From Rhodobacter sp. TJ_12 (lineage in GTDB: Bacteria > Pseudomonadota > Alphaproteobacteria > Rhodobacterales > Rhodobacteraceae), in the NCBI RefSeq assembly GCF_020023995.1, contig NZ_NRRD01000014.1, positions 1-64,000 on the forward strand: a DNA stretch of 64,000 nucleotides, written 5' to 3'. Positions 27,910 to 37,379 of the stretch are shown in pieces (within the stretch, counting starts at the first letter, position 1; each line of letters opens with the position of its first letter). A program made the position numbers and the translations under genes. Below the pieces are notes generated by a model. That model did no database searches, had not been told where the DNA came from, and was given only the letters and a program-made list of their open reading frames with translations.

Positions 27910-29199
27910 ATGACATCGATCGACGACCATCCGCTGCGCTATGCGTTGGTGAACGAATTGCACGCCCGGCCGTTTCCCTCGGTGGGCGCGCCCGCCCATG
28001 TGATCTACTTCGCCTTCAAGCAACCGAAGGATGCGGCGAACCGCGACCGCGCCAAGGATCACGACCATCTGGTGGATCTGCTGACCCGCAATGGCGCGGC
28101 GATCCCGCCTGCCGGGGCAACCCATTACACCGGCGAGATTGGGCGGCATGCGCTGAAATGGGAAAGCCACACCGAATTCACCACCTATCTGGCGCATGCG
28201 CCGGGCGTGTCGGAGCGGCCGTTTGATCCGGCCGAGGCCGAGATTTTCCCGCCCGGCTGGGTGCATAATGCACCGGGGCGGCGGATCGCGGCGATTTCGA
28301 TCCGGATCGAGGAATTGCCCGAAGACCCGATGAAAATCCTGCCCGCCATCGACAGCTGGTTCGTGCCCGAAAGCCTGACCTGTTCTTGGGTGCTGGAAGA
28401 AACCGCCGTCGTGGCGACCGATTTCCGCATTGATCCGGCGGGGTTGATGCGTTTTGCCGTCTTTGTGCGCCCGGGCACCGGAGAGGCGCGCGTGGGCCGT
28501 GTCGTGCAGCGCATCTGCGAGATCGAGACCTATCGCGCGGTGTCGATGCTGGGCCTTGGCCGGGCGCGGCAACTGACGCAAACGCTCAATCATCTGGAGC
28601 CGGAACTTAGCGCGCTTGTCGACAGCATGAAGGATGACGCACATCCCGCCGAGGATACGCTGCACCGGCTGTTGGAGGTTTCGACCGAGTTGGAAAGTTT
28701 GGCTGTCACCCATACGTTCCGGTTCTCGGCCACCAATGCCTATGAGGCTATCGTGCATGACCGGGTAGAGGTTTTGCGCGAAAGCCGGTTTAACGGGCGG
28801 CAAAAGTTCAATGAATTCATGATGCGCCGCTATGATCCCGCGATGCGGACGGTGAAATCCGCCGAGGTGCGGCTGAACGCGATGGTCGAACGCGCCGCGC
28901 GGGCGGGCGAATTGCTGCGCACCCGGGTCGATGTGGCACGTCAGGCGCAAAACCAAAAACTGCTTGAAAGCATGGATCGCCGGTCCGACTTGCAGTTGCG
29001 GCTGCAACGCACGGTCGAGGGGCTTTCGGTCGTGGCGATCAGCTATTACGCCGTCAGCCTTGCGGCCTATGCGGTTTATCCGGTCGCCAAAGAGATCGGC
29101 ATCAGCAAGGAAATGGCGGTCGCGGGGCTGACGCCCGTTGTGGTGGCGATTGTCTGGCTGGCGCTGCGGCGGATCAGAAACAGCGTCGCACCGCATTAG
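27910..29199 (+). CDS. DUF3422 family membrane-anchored protein
   Basis: A 429-residue protein of the DUF3422 family, recognised by the start HPLRYALVNELHARPFP and the central ISIRIEELPEDPMKILP. Most of the chain is cytoplasmic, with a coiled-coil-like region near residues 330-370, and two transmembrane helices lie at the C-terminus (VEGLSVVAISYYAVSLAAYAVYP and AGLTPVVVAIVWLAL), a layout like CorA-type proteins. The function is unknown. GGAGG lies six bases before the ATG. Monocistronic. Confidence 0.83.
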   Translation: MTSIDDHPLRYALVNELHARPFPSVGAPAHVIYFAFKQPKDAANRDRAKDHDHLVDLLTRNGAAIPPAGATHYTGEIGRHALKWESHTEFTTYLAHAPGVSERPFDPAEAEIFPPGWVHNAPGRRIAAISIRIEELPEDPMKILPAIDSWFVPESLTCSWVLEETAVVATDFRIDPAGLMRFAVFVRPGTGEARVGRVVQRICEIETYRAVSMLGLGRARQLTQTLNHLEPELSALVDSMKDDAHPAEDTLHRLLEVSTELESLAVTHTFRFSATNAYEAIVHDRVEVLRESRFNGRQKFNEFMMRRYDPAMRTVKSAEVRLNAMVERAARAGELLRTRVDVARQAQNQKLLESMDRRSDLQLRLQRTVEGLSVVAISYYAVSLAAYAVYPVAKEIGISKEMAVAGLTPVVVAIVWLALRRIRNSVAPH

Positions 29200-29247
29200 G
29201 CGCGGCCTCGGGCGACGTGCCCGGATCACGTGACCAGAGACGAAAAA

Positions 29248-29268
29248 GGGGGCGCATCGCCCCCTTTT
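29248..29268. terminator. Bidirectional terminator between DUF3422 gene and ilvN
   Basis: GGGGGCG-CAT-CGCCCCC with AAAAA before and TTTTC after, between convergent genes. Confidence 0.85.
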
Positions 29269-29298
29269 CTTTTGATCTGAACGGGCGCTCTAACCGCC

Positions 29299-29859
29299 TT
29301 AGACCCCGCGTGCCAGCGCGGCCACACCCGTGCGCGCCACATCCACAAGCCCCAAGGGGCGCATCAATTCGGCAAAAGCATCGATCTTGTCCGAGGTGCC
29401 GGTGATCTCGAAGACAAAGCTTTCCAGCGTGCTATCGACCACATTGGCGCGGAAGATATCGGCCAGACGCAGCGCTTCGACGCGTTTTTCGCCGGTGCCT
29501 GCCACTTTGAACAGCGCCAATTCGCGTTCCACCGCCGTCGCTTCGGTGGTGAGGTCATGCACCTCATGCACCGGCACGATGCGGCCCAGTTGCGCGCGGA
29601 TCTGTTCGATCACCGCCTCGGTGCCGCGGGTGACAATGGTGATGCGGCTGGTGTGGCCCTTGTGGTCGATCTCGGCCACGGTCAGGCTGTCGATGTTATA
29701 GCCGCGCCCCGAAAAGAGCCCGATCACCCGCGCCAGAACGCCGGGTTCGTTTTCAACAATCACCGCCAGCGTGTGGCTGCGCTCGACCTCCGAGTGGAAA
29801 TCGCGCAGGTCATAGGCGGAGTGGCTCGACGAGCCTTTCTTGATGTTCAGAGCGGCCAT
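29299..29859 (-). CDS. ilvN: Acetolactate synthase small (regulatory) subunit
   Basis: Regulatory subunit that binds valine and raises activity of the catalytic IlvB subunit in branched-chain amino acid synthesis. The 186 residues hold an ACT domain (about 28-105, HTLAVIVENEPGVLARVIGLFSGRGYNIDSL) and a C-terminal domain ending near FAELMRPLGLVDVARTGVAAL. The name ilvH is also used for this family. The ATG at 29859 follows GGGAGAGGG. It lies 77 bases after ilvB, with a GC hairpin between, and is the last gene before the terminator at 29248. Confidence 0.95.
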   Translation of the reverse strand: MAALNIKKGSSSHSAYDLRDFHSEVERSHTLAVIVENEPGVLARVIGLFSGRGYNIDSLTVAEIDHKGHTSRITIVTRGTEAVIEQIRAQLGRIVPVHEVHDLTTEATAVERELALFKVAGTGEKRVEALRLADIFRANVVDSTLESFVFEITGTSDKIDAFAELMRPLGLVDVARTGVAALARGV

Positions 29860-29907
29860 ATGCCCTCTCCCTTCCGAATGTCTTTCATCTTGCCGGACAG
29901 TTTCCGG

Positions 29908-29932
29908 GGTCCGGGGGCGGGGCCCCCGGGCC
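29908..29932 (-). other. GC-rich hairpin between ilvB and ilvN
   Basis: GGTCCGGGGGC (29908-29918) and GCCCCCGGGCC (29922-29932) form an eleven-position stem with one mismatch in the transcript strand. It has no T-run, so it may be a processing or stability element that separates the two messages. Confidence 0.5.
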
Positions 29933-29936
29933 ACTC

Positions 29937-31682
29937 TCACACCAGCGCGGCGCCGCCGCGGAAGGCTTCGGCATCGGCCGAAAGCAGCATATCATTATGC
30001 GGCTTGCCCGACGGGATCATCGGGAAGCAGTTTTCGTGCTTTTCGACCAAGCAATCGAACAGAACCGGGCCATCATACTCGATCATCTCCATGATCGCGT
30101 CATCCAGCTCTTTCGGGTCGCTGACCACAATGCCCTTCCAGCCGAAGCTTTCGGCCAGCTTCACGAAATCGGGCAGGCTTTCCGACCAGCTTTGCGAATA
30201 GCGCCCGCCGTGCAGAAGGTCTTGCCATTGCCGCACCATGCCCAGCCGTTCGTTGTTCAAGATGAACTGTTTGACGGGCGCGCGGAACTGCGTCGCGGTG
30301 CCCATTTCTTGCATGTTCATCAGCCACGAGGCTTCGCCCGCAATGTTGATCACCAGCGCGTCGGGATGGGCGACCTGCACCCCGATCGAGGCCGGGAAGC
30401 CGTAGCCCATCGTGCCAAGCCCGCCCGAGGTCATCCAGCGGTTCGGCGCCTCAAAGCCCAGGAATTGCGCCGCCCACATCTGGTGCTGGCCCACCTCGGT
30501 GGTGATGTAGCGGTCGCGGCCCTTGGTCAATTCTTCAAGCCGTTGCAGCGCATATTGCGGCTTAATGATCGTGTCGGAATTGGTGTAGCTCAGGCAGCGC
30601 ACCTTCTTCCATTCGTCGATCTTGCTCCACCATTTGCCAAGGCCCTCTTTGTTGGTCTTGCGCCCACGCGCCTTCCAGACCTTCAGCAGGTCTTCAAGCA
30701 CATGGCCGATATCGCCCAAGATCGGCAGATCGACCTGAATGATCTTGTTGATCGACGAGGCGTCGATATCGACATGCGCCTTCACCGAATTGGGGCTGAA
30801 ATCGGCCACGCGCCCGGTGATGCGGTCGTCAAACCGCGCGCCAAGGTTGATCATCAGATCGCAATCATGCATCGCGAGGTTGGCTTCATAAAGCCCGTGC
30901 ATCCCCAGCATGCCCAGCCAGTTCTTGCCCGAGGCCGGATAGGCGCCAAGCCCCATCAGCGTCGAGGTGATCGGGAAGCCCGTTGCATCCACCAGTTCGC
31001 GCAAAAGCTGGCTGGCCGCACTGCCCGAGTTGATGACCCCGCCGCCGGTGTAGAAGATCGGGCGCTCGGCCGTTTCCATCATCTCGACAAGCTTGGTGAT
31101 GGCGTCGAGATCGCCTTTCACCTTGGGGCGGTAATGTTCGGTGCGCGCGGTTTTCGGCCCGGTATATTCGGCCGAGGCGAATTGCACATCCTTGGGCAGG
31201 TCGATCAGCACCGGTCCGGGGCGGCCCGAGGTGGCGACATGGAAGGCCTGGTGGATCGTTTCCGACAGTTTCGACGGGTCTTTCACCAGCCAGTTATGCT
31301 TGGTGCAGGCGCGGGTGATGCCCACGGTATCGGCCTCTTGGAAGCCATCGGTGCCAATCATGAAGGTCGGCACCTGACCCGAAAACACCACCAAGGGAAT
31401 GCTGTCCATCAGCGCATCGGTGAGCCCCGTCACCGCATTCGTCGCGCCAGGGCCAGAGGTCACCAGCACGCAGCCCGGCTTGCCGGTCGAGCGGGCATAG
31501 CCCTCGGCCATATGCACGGCGGCCTGTTCGTGGCGCACAAGGATATGCTTGATGTCGTTTTGCTGAAAGATCGCGTCATAGATCGGCAATACCGCGCCGC
31601 CGGGGTAGCCGAAGATCGTATCGACCCCCTGATCCTTGAGCGCCTGCACCACCATTTCTGCGCCGGTCATCTGCCGCGACAT
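29937..31682 (-). CDS. ilvB: Acetolactate synthase large (catalytic) subunit
   Basis: Thiamine-diphosphate enzyme that makes acetolactate or acetohydroxybutyrate, the first common step to valine, leucine and isoleucine. The 581 residues show the three ThDP-enzyme domains: IFGYPGGAVLPIYDA with the catalytic Glu in RHEQAAVHMAEGYAR, the central FAD domain, and the GGLGTMGYGFPASIG...GEASWLMNMQE cofactor region. The cofactor motif here reads GEASWLMN where GDGSFQMN-like sequences are more common. AAAGGACG precedes the ATG at 31682. Upstream is a leader peptide and terminator, so the ilvBN operon is probably controlled by attenuation. Confidence 0.96.
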   Translation of the reverse strand: MSRQMTGAEMVVQALKDQGVDTIFGYPGGAVLPIYDAIFQQNDIKHILVRHEQAAVHMAEGYARSTGKPGCVLVTSGPGATNAVTGLTDALMDSIPLVVFSGQVPTFMIGTDGFQEADTVGITRACTKHNWLVKDPSKLSETIHQAFHVATSGRPGPVLIDLPKDVQFASAEYTGPKTARTEHYRPKVKGDLDAITKLVEMMETAERPIFYTGGGVINSGSAASQLLRELVDATGFPITSTLMGLGAYPASGKNWLGMLGMHGLYEANLAMHDCDLMINLGARFDDRITGRVADFSPNSVKAHVDIDASSINKIIQVDLPILGDIGHVLEDLLKVWKARGRKTNKEGLGKWWSKIDEWKKVRCLSYTNSDTIIKPQYALQRLEELTKGRDRYITTEVGQHQMWAAQFLGFEAPNRWMTSGGLGTMGYGFPASIGVQVAHPDALVINIAGEASWLMNMQEMGTATQFRAPVKQFILNNERLGMVRQWQDLLHGGRYSQSWSESLPDFVKLAESFGWKGIVVSDPKELDDAIMEMIEYDGPVLFDCLVEKHENCFPMIPSGKPHNDMLLSADAEAFRGGAALV

Positions 31683-31774
31683 CTTTCACGTCCTTTCCCG
31701 GGGCCTGCGCCCCCGACCTTCCGGGGCTTTCGCCCCCGCTTCGACAGGGCAAGCGCCCCAACCCGTTTCACAAC

Positions 31775-31802
31775 AAAAAGCCCCCGCGTGATCGGCGAGG
31801 GC
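31775..31802 (-). terminator. ilvBN attenuator terminator
   Basis: On the minus strand GCCCTCGC (31802-31795) pairs with GCGGGGGC (31787-31780) over eight positions with one G-U, followed by TTTTT (31779-31775). It stands between the leader peptide and ilvB, 93 bases before the ilvB start. GCGCATGGG (31843-31835) and CCCATGCGC (31809-31801) form a competing nine-pair stem that takes away the base of the terminator. Confidence 0.75.
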
Positions 31803-31827
31803 GCATGGGAACCAATATGGTCAACCG

Positions 31828-31875
31828 TTACCGGCCCATGCGCGCTTTCCCTACCAGAACGACAAGCGAGATCAT
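31828..31875 (-). CDS. ilvL: ilvBN leader peptide, 15 residues
   Basis: The short frame encodes MISLVVLVGKARMGR. Residues 2-8 contain six branched-chain amino acids (Ile, Leu, Val, Val, Leu, Val) interrupted only by one Ser. The ATG at 31875 has AAAAGG seven bases upstream; two in-frame ATGs (31896, 31908) lack such a site. The stop at 31828 lies 26 bases before the terminator stem. This is the classical architecture of a leader peptide whose ribosome stalls when Ile, Leu or Val are short. The competing stem 31801-31843 starts just beyond the region a ribosome stalled on the Val/Leu codons would cover. Confidence 0.75.
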   Translation of the reverse strand: MISLVVLVGKARMGR

Positions 31876-31944
31876 CGCCGCACCTTTTCGTTGCATTCGG
31901 GCGGACATTAGGGGCAGGCCGATGGGGCGTCAACGGCAAAACGC

Positions 31945-31972
31945 TGAATATAATGTCGCGCAGTGCCTTCAA
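31945..31972 (-). promoter_or_regulatory. Candidate ilvBN promoter
   Basis: TTGAAG (31972-31967), 16 bases, TATTCA (31950-31945) on the minus strand, about 70 bases before the leader peptide start. It fits the distance expected for an attenuator leader. Confidence 0.35.
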
Positions 31973-31974
31973 AT

Positions 31975-32000
31975 GTTGCGAAAGTTGCGCAAAGTTGCGC
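31975..32000 (-). repeat. Three CGCAAC direct repeats upstream of the ilv promoter
   Basis: GTTGCG occurs three times at 31975, 31984 and 31994 (CGCAAC on the minus strand, with TTT between), a spacing of 9-10 bases or about one helical turn. The repeats abut the candidate -35 box, a position suitable for an activator or repressor. No known binding motif is assigned. Confidence 0.5.
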
Positions 32001-32338
32001 GGGCGTGACATTTTCGCAAGTCTTCCGGGGGCAAAAAGGGCCGGACTCGTCTTAATTTGCACGCGGCGGGCTGTGGTGGGCCATTGGGCGAGTCGCGGGC
32101 CTTGAAACGCTGCGTTTGCGCTTCCTTTCAGCGCCAAAATCCCTATCGTAACCGCGACCATGGGGCGGCAAAGCGGCCGCAACGGGCGCTGCGGGGCCGG
32201 GTTAGGACAAAAGTAACGGTGGATTGGTCAGGAATTCGGACCGGATTGGCCCGAGTTCCTTGATTTTCCTGTTCACACCCGGCAAGGAACACCGAAGCCT
32301 CGCAAGGGGCCGTGGGAGCATTGAAAGGGGAGGAGACG
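32001..32338. other. Non-coding stretch between ilv control region and dctQ
   Basis: About 340 bases that should hold the dctQ promoter and leader. I see no convincing gene, RNA or repeat. Frames here are short and lack ribosome sites. Confidence 0.5.
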
Positions 32339-32911
32339 ATGGGCGCTTTGCTGGCTCTGTCACGGGCCGTCGACCGCATCAACGAGGTCATCGGCAGATC
32401 GGTGTCCTGGCTCATTCTGGTGGCGGTGCTGGTGTCCGCCACCAATGCCATTGTGCGTAAGGTGTTCAACACCTCGTCGAACGCCTGGCTTGAGGCACAA
32501 TGGTATCTGTTCGGGGGCGCCTTCTTGCTGGCCGCCGCTTATACGCTCAAGCAAAACGAGCATATCCGCATCGATATCGTTTATGGCGCCTTTTCGCGCC
32601 GGGTGCAGCATTGGATTGACCTGTTCGGCCATGTCTTCTTCTTGATGCCGTTCCTGACGCTGATGCTGTGGATGCTGTTTCCCTATGTGATGATGTCGGT
32701 GAAATCGGGCGAGGTTTCGACCAATGCGGGCGGGCTGATCATTTGGCCGGCGAAATCGCTGTTGCTGATCGGTTTTACGCTGCTCTTTGCGCAAGGGATT
32801 TCCGAAATCATCAAGAAAATCGCGATCATGCGCGGGCTGATCGAAGACCCGCATACCTATAGCGGGCACCACGGCACCGCCGAGGTGATTGCCGAGAAAG
32901 AGGGGCTTTAA
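32339..32911 (+). CDS. dctQ: TRAP transporter small permease subunit
   Basis: A 190-residue inner-membrane protein with four hydrophobic helices, the DctQ fold. The pattern VSATNAIVRKVFNTSSNAWLEAQWYLFGGAFLLAAAYTLKQNEHIRIDI is typical of the TRAP-2 mannitol/chloroaromatic-type permeases. It pairs with DctM to take up an organic acid with sodium. GGGAGGAG precedes the ATG at 32339. The stop is one base before the dctM start region, so the two are co-translated. No periplasmic binding protein gene (dctP) is adjacent. Confidence 0.92.
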   Translation: MGALLALSRAVDRINEVIGRSVSWLILVAVLVSATNAIVRKVFNTSSNAWLEAQWYLFGGAFLLAAAYTLKQNEHIRIDIVYGAFSRRVQHWIDLFGHVFFLMPFLTLMLWMLFPYVMMSVKSGEVSTNAGGLIIWPAKSLLLIGFTLLFAQGISEIIKKIAIMRGLIEDPHTYSGHHGTAEVIAEKEGL

Positions 32912-32912
32912 G

Positions 32913-34772
32913 ATGCTGCTCGAACTCATTGCCACGAACATGGCGCCGATCATGTTCGTTTCGCTGATCGTGTTTTTGCTGCTGGGCTATCCGGTGGCGT
33001 TTTCGCTGGCCGCGAACGGGCTGGTTTTCTTCATCATCGGGGTGGAGCTTGCGCCGCTGTCGGGCGGTTCGATCAACCTCAGCTGGCCGCTTTTGAATGC
33101 GATGCCGGAACGGTTTTGGGGCGTCTTAAGCAACGAGACATTGCTGGCCATTCCGTTCTTCACTTTCATGGGGATCGTGCTGGAAAAATCCGGCATGGCC
33201 GAAGACCTGCTGGATACGATCGGGCAGTTGTTCGGCCCGGTGCGCGGCGGTTTGGCCTATGCGGTGGTAATCGTGGGCGCGCTGTTGGCGGCGACCACGG
33301 GCGTCGTTGCGGCCTCGGTGATCGCGATGGGGCTGATTTCGCTGCCGATCATGTTGCGCTACGGCTATGACCGGCGCATCGCCTCGGGGGTGATTGCGGC
33401 CTCGGGCACGCTGGCCCAGATCATCCCGCCCTCGATCGTTCTGATCGTGCTGGCCGACCAATTGGGCCGCTCGGTGGGCGATATGTATAAAGGCGCGCTG
33501 ATCCCGGGCCTTGTGCTGACCGGCATCTATCTTGGCTATGTTGCGGTGATGTCGATCATCCGCCCGCATTCGATGCCCGCCCTGCCGAAAGAGGCGCGCA
33601 CGCTTGGTTCGGGCGTGATGTCGCTTTTTGTGGTGCTGGCCATCGGTCTGGTGACGTATTACCTCGCCTTCCAATGGCTGCATGATCCGGGCGCGCGCAA
33701 TTCCAATGCGGGCATTCTGGCCTCGGGTCTGGCGGTGGTGGTGATTTATCTCATCGCGCTGATCGACAAATCCACCGGCTTGAACCGCATGAGCCGTTTG
33801 GCGCAGCAGGTGGTGATCGTGCTGATCCCGCCGCTGGCGCTGATCTTCCTTGTGCTTGGCACTATCTTCCTTGGCGTCGCAACGCCGACCGAGGGGGGCG
33901 CGATGGGCGCGGTGGGCTCGCTGATCTTGTCGGGCGTCAAGAAGCGGCTCAACCTGACCGTGGTGCGCGAGGCGCTGGCGGCCACCACGCGGCTGTCGTC
34001 TTTCGTGATGTTCATTCTGCTGGGGGCGCGGGTGTTCTCGCTCACCTTCTACGGGGTGAACGGGCATCTGTGGGTCGAGCATCTGCTGGTGTCGCTGCCG
34101 GGCGGCGAGATGGGCTTCTTGATCGTTGTCTCGCTCTTGGTGTTCTTCCTCGCCTTCTTCCTCGATTTCTTCGAACTAGCCTTCATCATCGTGCCGCTTT
34201 TGGCGCCCGCCGCGGAAACGATGGGGATCGACCTGATCTGGTTCGGGGTGATCTTGGGGGTGAACATGCAGACCTCGTTCATGCACCCGCCCTTTGGCTT
34301 TGCGCTGTTCTTCTTGCGGTCCGTGGCGCCCAAGGTGCCCTATGCCGACAAGGTGACCGGGCTGATGACCGAGCCGGTGAAAACCTCGCATATTTATTGG
34401 GGGGCGGTGCCGTTCGTCTTCATCCAGATCGTGATGATCGCCATTGTGATCACTTTCCCGCAGATGGTGATGCATTACAAAGGCAAGCCGGTCGATGTCA
34501 GCAATGTCGAAATCACCCTGCCCAGCATGCCCGGGCTTGGGGGCGGCCTTGATGGCGGGCTTGGGGCGCCCGGCGGCATGGGGCTGCCGCCGCTCGGCGC
34601 GCCCCGGGCCGCACCGGGCGGTGGGCTGAGCCTTGGCGCGCCGTCCCTTGGTGGTCCGCCTCCGGGTCTTGGGGCGCCCTCGGGCAGCCCGCAAGAGCCG
34701 CCGCAGGGCGGTGGGGCGAGCCTTGGCATCCCCGCGCCGATGGGATTGGGCGGTGCCCCGATCGGGAACTAA
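32913..34772 (+). CDS. dctM: TRAP transporter large permease subunit with Gly/Pro tail
   Basis: The 619-residue protein has the DctM fold with 12 or more helices in residues 1-525. These include LLGYPVAFSLAANGLVFFIIG, TTGVVAASVIAMGLISLPIM, ASGTLAQIIPPSIVLIVL and VLGVNMQTSFMHPPFGFALFF-type segments. After the last helix (about residue 525) comes a low-complexity tail of about 95 residues made mainly of Gly, Pro, Leu, Ala and Ser. This is unusual for a permease, and the tail should lie in the cytoplasm or periplasm without a fold. The ATG at 32913 begins one base after the dctQ stop. Confidence 0.92.
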   Translation: MLLELIATNMAPIMFVSLIVFLLLGYPVAFSLAANGLVFFIIGVELAPLSGGSINLSWPLLNAMPERFWGVLSNETLLAIPFFTFMGIVLEKSGMAEDLLDTIGQLFGPVRGGLAYAVVIVGALLAATTGVVAASVIAMGLISLPIMLRYGYDRRIASGVIAASGTLAQIIPPSIVLIVLADQLGRSVGDMYKGALIPGLVLTGIYLGYVAVMSIIRPHSMPALPKEARTLGSGVMSLFVVLAIGLVTYYLAFQWLHDPGARNSNAGILASGLAVVVIYLIALIDKSTGLNRMSRLAQQVVIVLIPPLALIFLVLGTIFLGVATPTEGGAMGAVGSLILSGVKKRLNLTVVREALAATTRLSSFVMFILLGARVFSLTFYGVNGHLWVEHLLVSLPGGEMGFLIVVSLLVFFLAFFLDFFELAFIIVPLLAPAAETMGIDLIWFGVILGVNMQTSFMHPPFGFALFFLRSVAPKVPYADKVTGLMTEPVKTSHIYWGAVPFVFIQIVMIAIVITFPQMVMHYKGKPVDVSNVEITLPSMPGLGGGLDGGLGAPGGMGLPPLGAPRAAPGGGLSLGAPSLGGPPPGLGAPSGSPQEPPQGGGASLGIPAPMGLGGAPIGN

Positions 34773-34784
34773 GCAAATACCAAG

Positions 34785-34808
34785 CGGCGGCCCTCGGGCC
34801 GCCGTTTT
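34785..34808 (+). terminator. dctQM terminator
   Basis: CGGCGGCCC (34785-34793) and GGGCCGCCG (34796-34804) pair, then TTTT, 13 bases after the dctM stop. Confidence 0.8.
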
Positions 34809-34838
34809 CGCTTCGCCCACGGGCCGCTCAGCGCCCGC

Positions 34839-35831
34839 TCAAACCGCCAGATGGCGCAGGCTGCGCGCGTAAGCCTTGCGCCCCAAAAAGGGCAGGGCAG
34901 GTTGGGGCGCTGGTCCCATGATCGCGCGCACCCGCGCGGCCAAGGCCGTGGGCAATCCCGCCAGCGCCACCGGGCCGGGCCAGAAGCTTTCGCAGCCCAG
35001 CCCCTCGGCCAGCACCACCGCGTGACGCGCCAGCACGATATGCACATAGTCGATCTGTGTGATCTCGGGGCAAAGCCGCACGCCGGGCCGGTCCAGCAGC
35101 AGATGGGCCGCGATCAAGGCCTTGGCCTCGGGCAGGGCCACCCGGTGCTGACGCGACAAGATCAGCCGCCGCGCGGGCCATCCGGGCCCCAGCGCATCGG
35201 GGGCAAAGGAAACCGGCATGCGGCGTGGCGCACCCGCGGGGCGAATGCTTGAGCGCAGCACAAGCGCCACTTCGGCGCTGCCGCCATCCGCCAAGCAAAC
35301 CTGCTGGCCACGCCGCAAAAGACCGGCGGGCACCGCCCCCAAGGGGGTCGCGATCCGGCTTTCAGCGGCAAAACAGCTTGGGGCGGAACTGGCATAGCTA
35401 TAGGTGCCGGTGACAAGGTCTTGTGTGCTGACGACGGTCAGCGGCTCGCCAAAAGGGGGCAAAGGCCCCTGCACGACAAAGCCTTGAATGTTATAGGCGT
35501 CATTGTCGAGCGAGACGAATTGCAGTGTGTAGGGATTGCCAAGGATGTCTTCGAGATGGACGATATATTCCGCCTCGATATTGGTGCCATCGGGCCATGT
35601 GGTGCCGTTGATGGTCTGGGCGCCGTTTAAAATCTGCCCGCCACCGCCATCGTCGTCAAAGGTCGCATCGGTGTAATCGGTGATCGACAGCGTCGTGGTC
35701 GAGGCGCCGGGCGTCAAGGTGATGGTGTCGACATTCCAGGTAAACTGGTAGCCGCCATTGTCCACGAACCCGCCCGCGGCGGTCGTGCTGGCATCGGCAA
35801 TATCAAAGATCTCTAGGGCGTATATGGCCAT
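34839..35831 (-). CDS. Hint-domain (hedgehog/intein-type) protein
   Basis: A 330-residue protein. Residues 1-145 form a beta-rich, Thr/Asp/Gly-rich region of the kind seen in secreted RTX-like proteins, without a Sec signal. Residue Cys153 (SCFAAESRIATPLGAVPAGLL) opens a Hint_2 domain, continued by SRQHRV with His229 and HIVLARHAVVLAEGLGCESFWPG. Hint domains self-cleave at the Cys; Rhodobacteraceae carry many such proteins, of unknown role and often without a clear splicing partner. It could be released by a type I secretion system (inference). Confidence 0.85.
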   Translation of the reverse strand: MAIYALEIFDIADASTTAAGGFVDNGGYQFTWNVDTITLTPGASTTTLSITDYTDATFDDDGGGGQILNGAQTINGTTWPDGTNIEAEYIVHLEDILGNPYTLQFVSLDNDAYNIQGFVVQGPLPPFGEPLTVVSTQDLVTGTYSYASSAPSCFAAESRIATPLGAVPAGLLRRGQQVCLADGGSAEVALVLRSSIRPAGAPRRMPVSFAPDALGPGWPARRLILSRQHRVALPEAKALIAAHLLLDRPGVRLCPEITQIDYVHIVLARHAVVLAEGLGCESFWPGPVALAGLPTALAARVRAIMGPAPQPALPFLGRKAYARSLRHLAV

Positions 35832-35940
35832 GCAGGTCTCTGGTCTGGTTGCCCCTGTATAGCCTGCCTTGGTTAACCGCCCCTGAACCGGTGCGCGGCG
35901 CGGTTTTCGCGCTTTTCGGGTTGCGCGTGACGGTCAAAAA

Positions 35941-35960
35941 TATACTATACCCGAGTATAC
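35941..35960 (+). promoter_or_regulatory. FrmR-type operator before frmR
   Basis: TATACTATACCCGAGTATAC has ATAC/GTAT-type arms around a CCC-containing centre, like the TATAGTATACCCCCC element that E. coli FrmR binds. It lies 16 bases before the frmR start and must overlap the promoter. Confidence 0.6.
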
Positions 35961-35976
35961 GACACGGGAGCCCCTC

Positions 35977-37370
<1,394 letters not shown>

Positions 37371-37379
37371 GGTCCGCAG

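Noticed and set aside
31896-31908. Upstream in-frame ATGs for the ilv leader peptide
   Set aside because: Neither has a ribosome site, while the ATG at 31875 has AAAAGG seven bases upstream.
29997-32105. 702-codon open frame on the plus strand
   Set aside because: It runs antisense to ilvB and the ilv leader, its protein is an Arg/His/Gly-rich mixture without family features, and ilvB is certain. High-GC codon bias creates such shadows.
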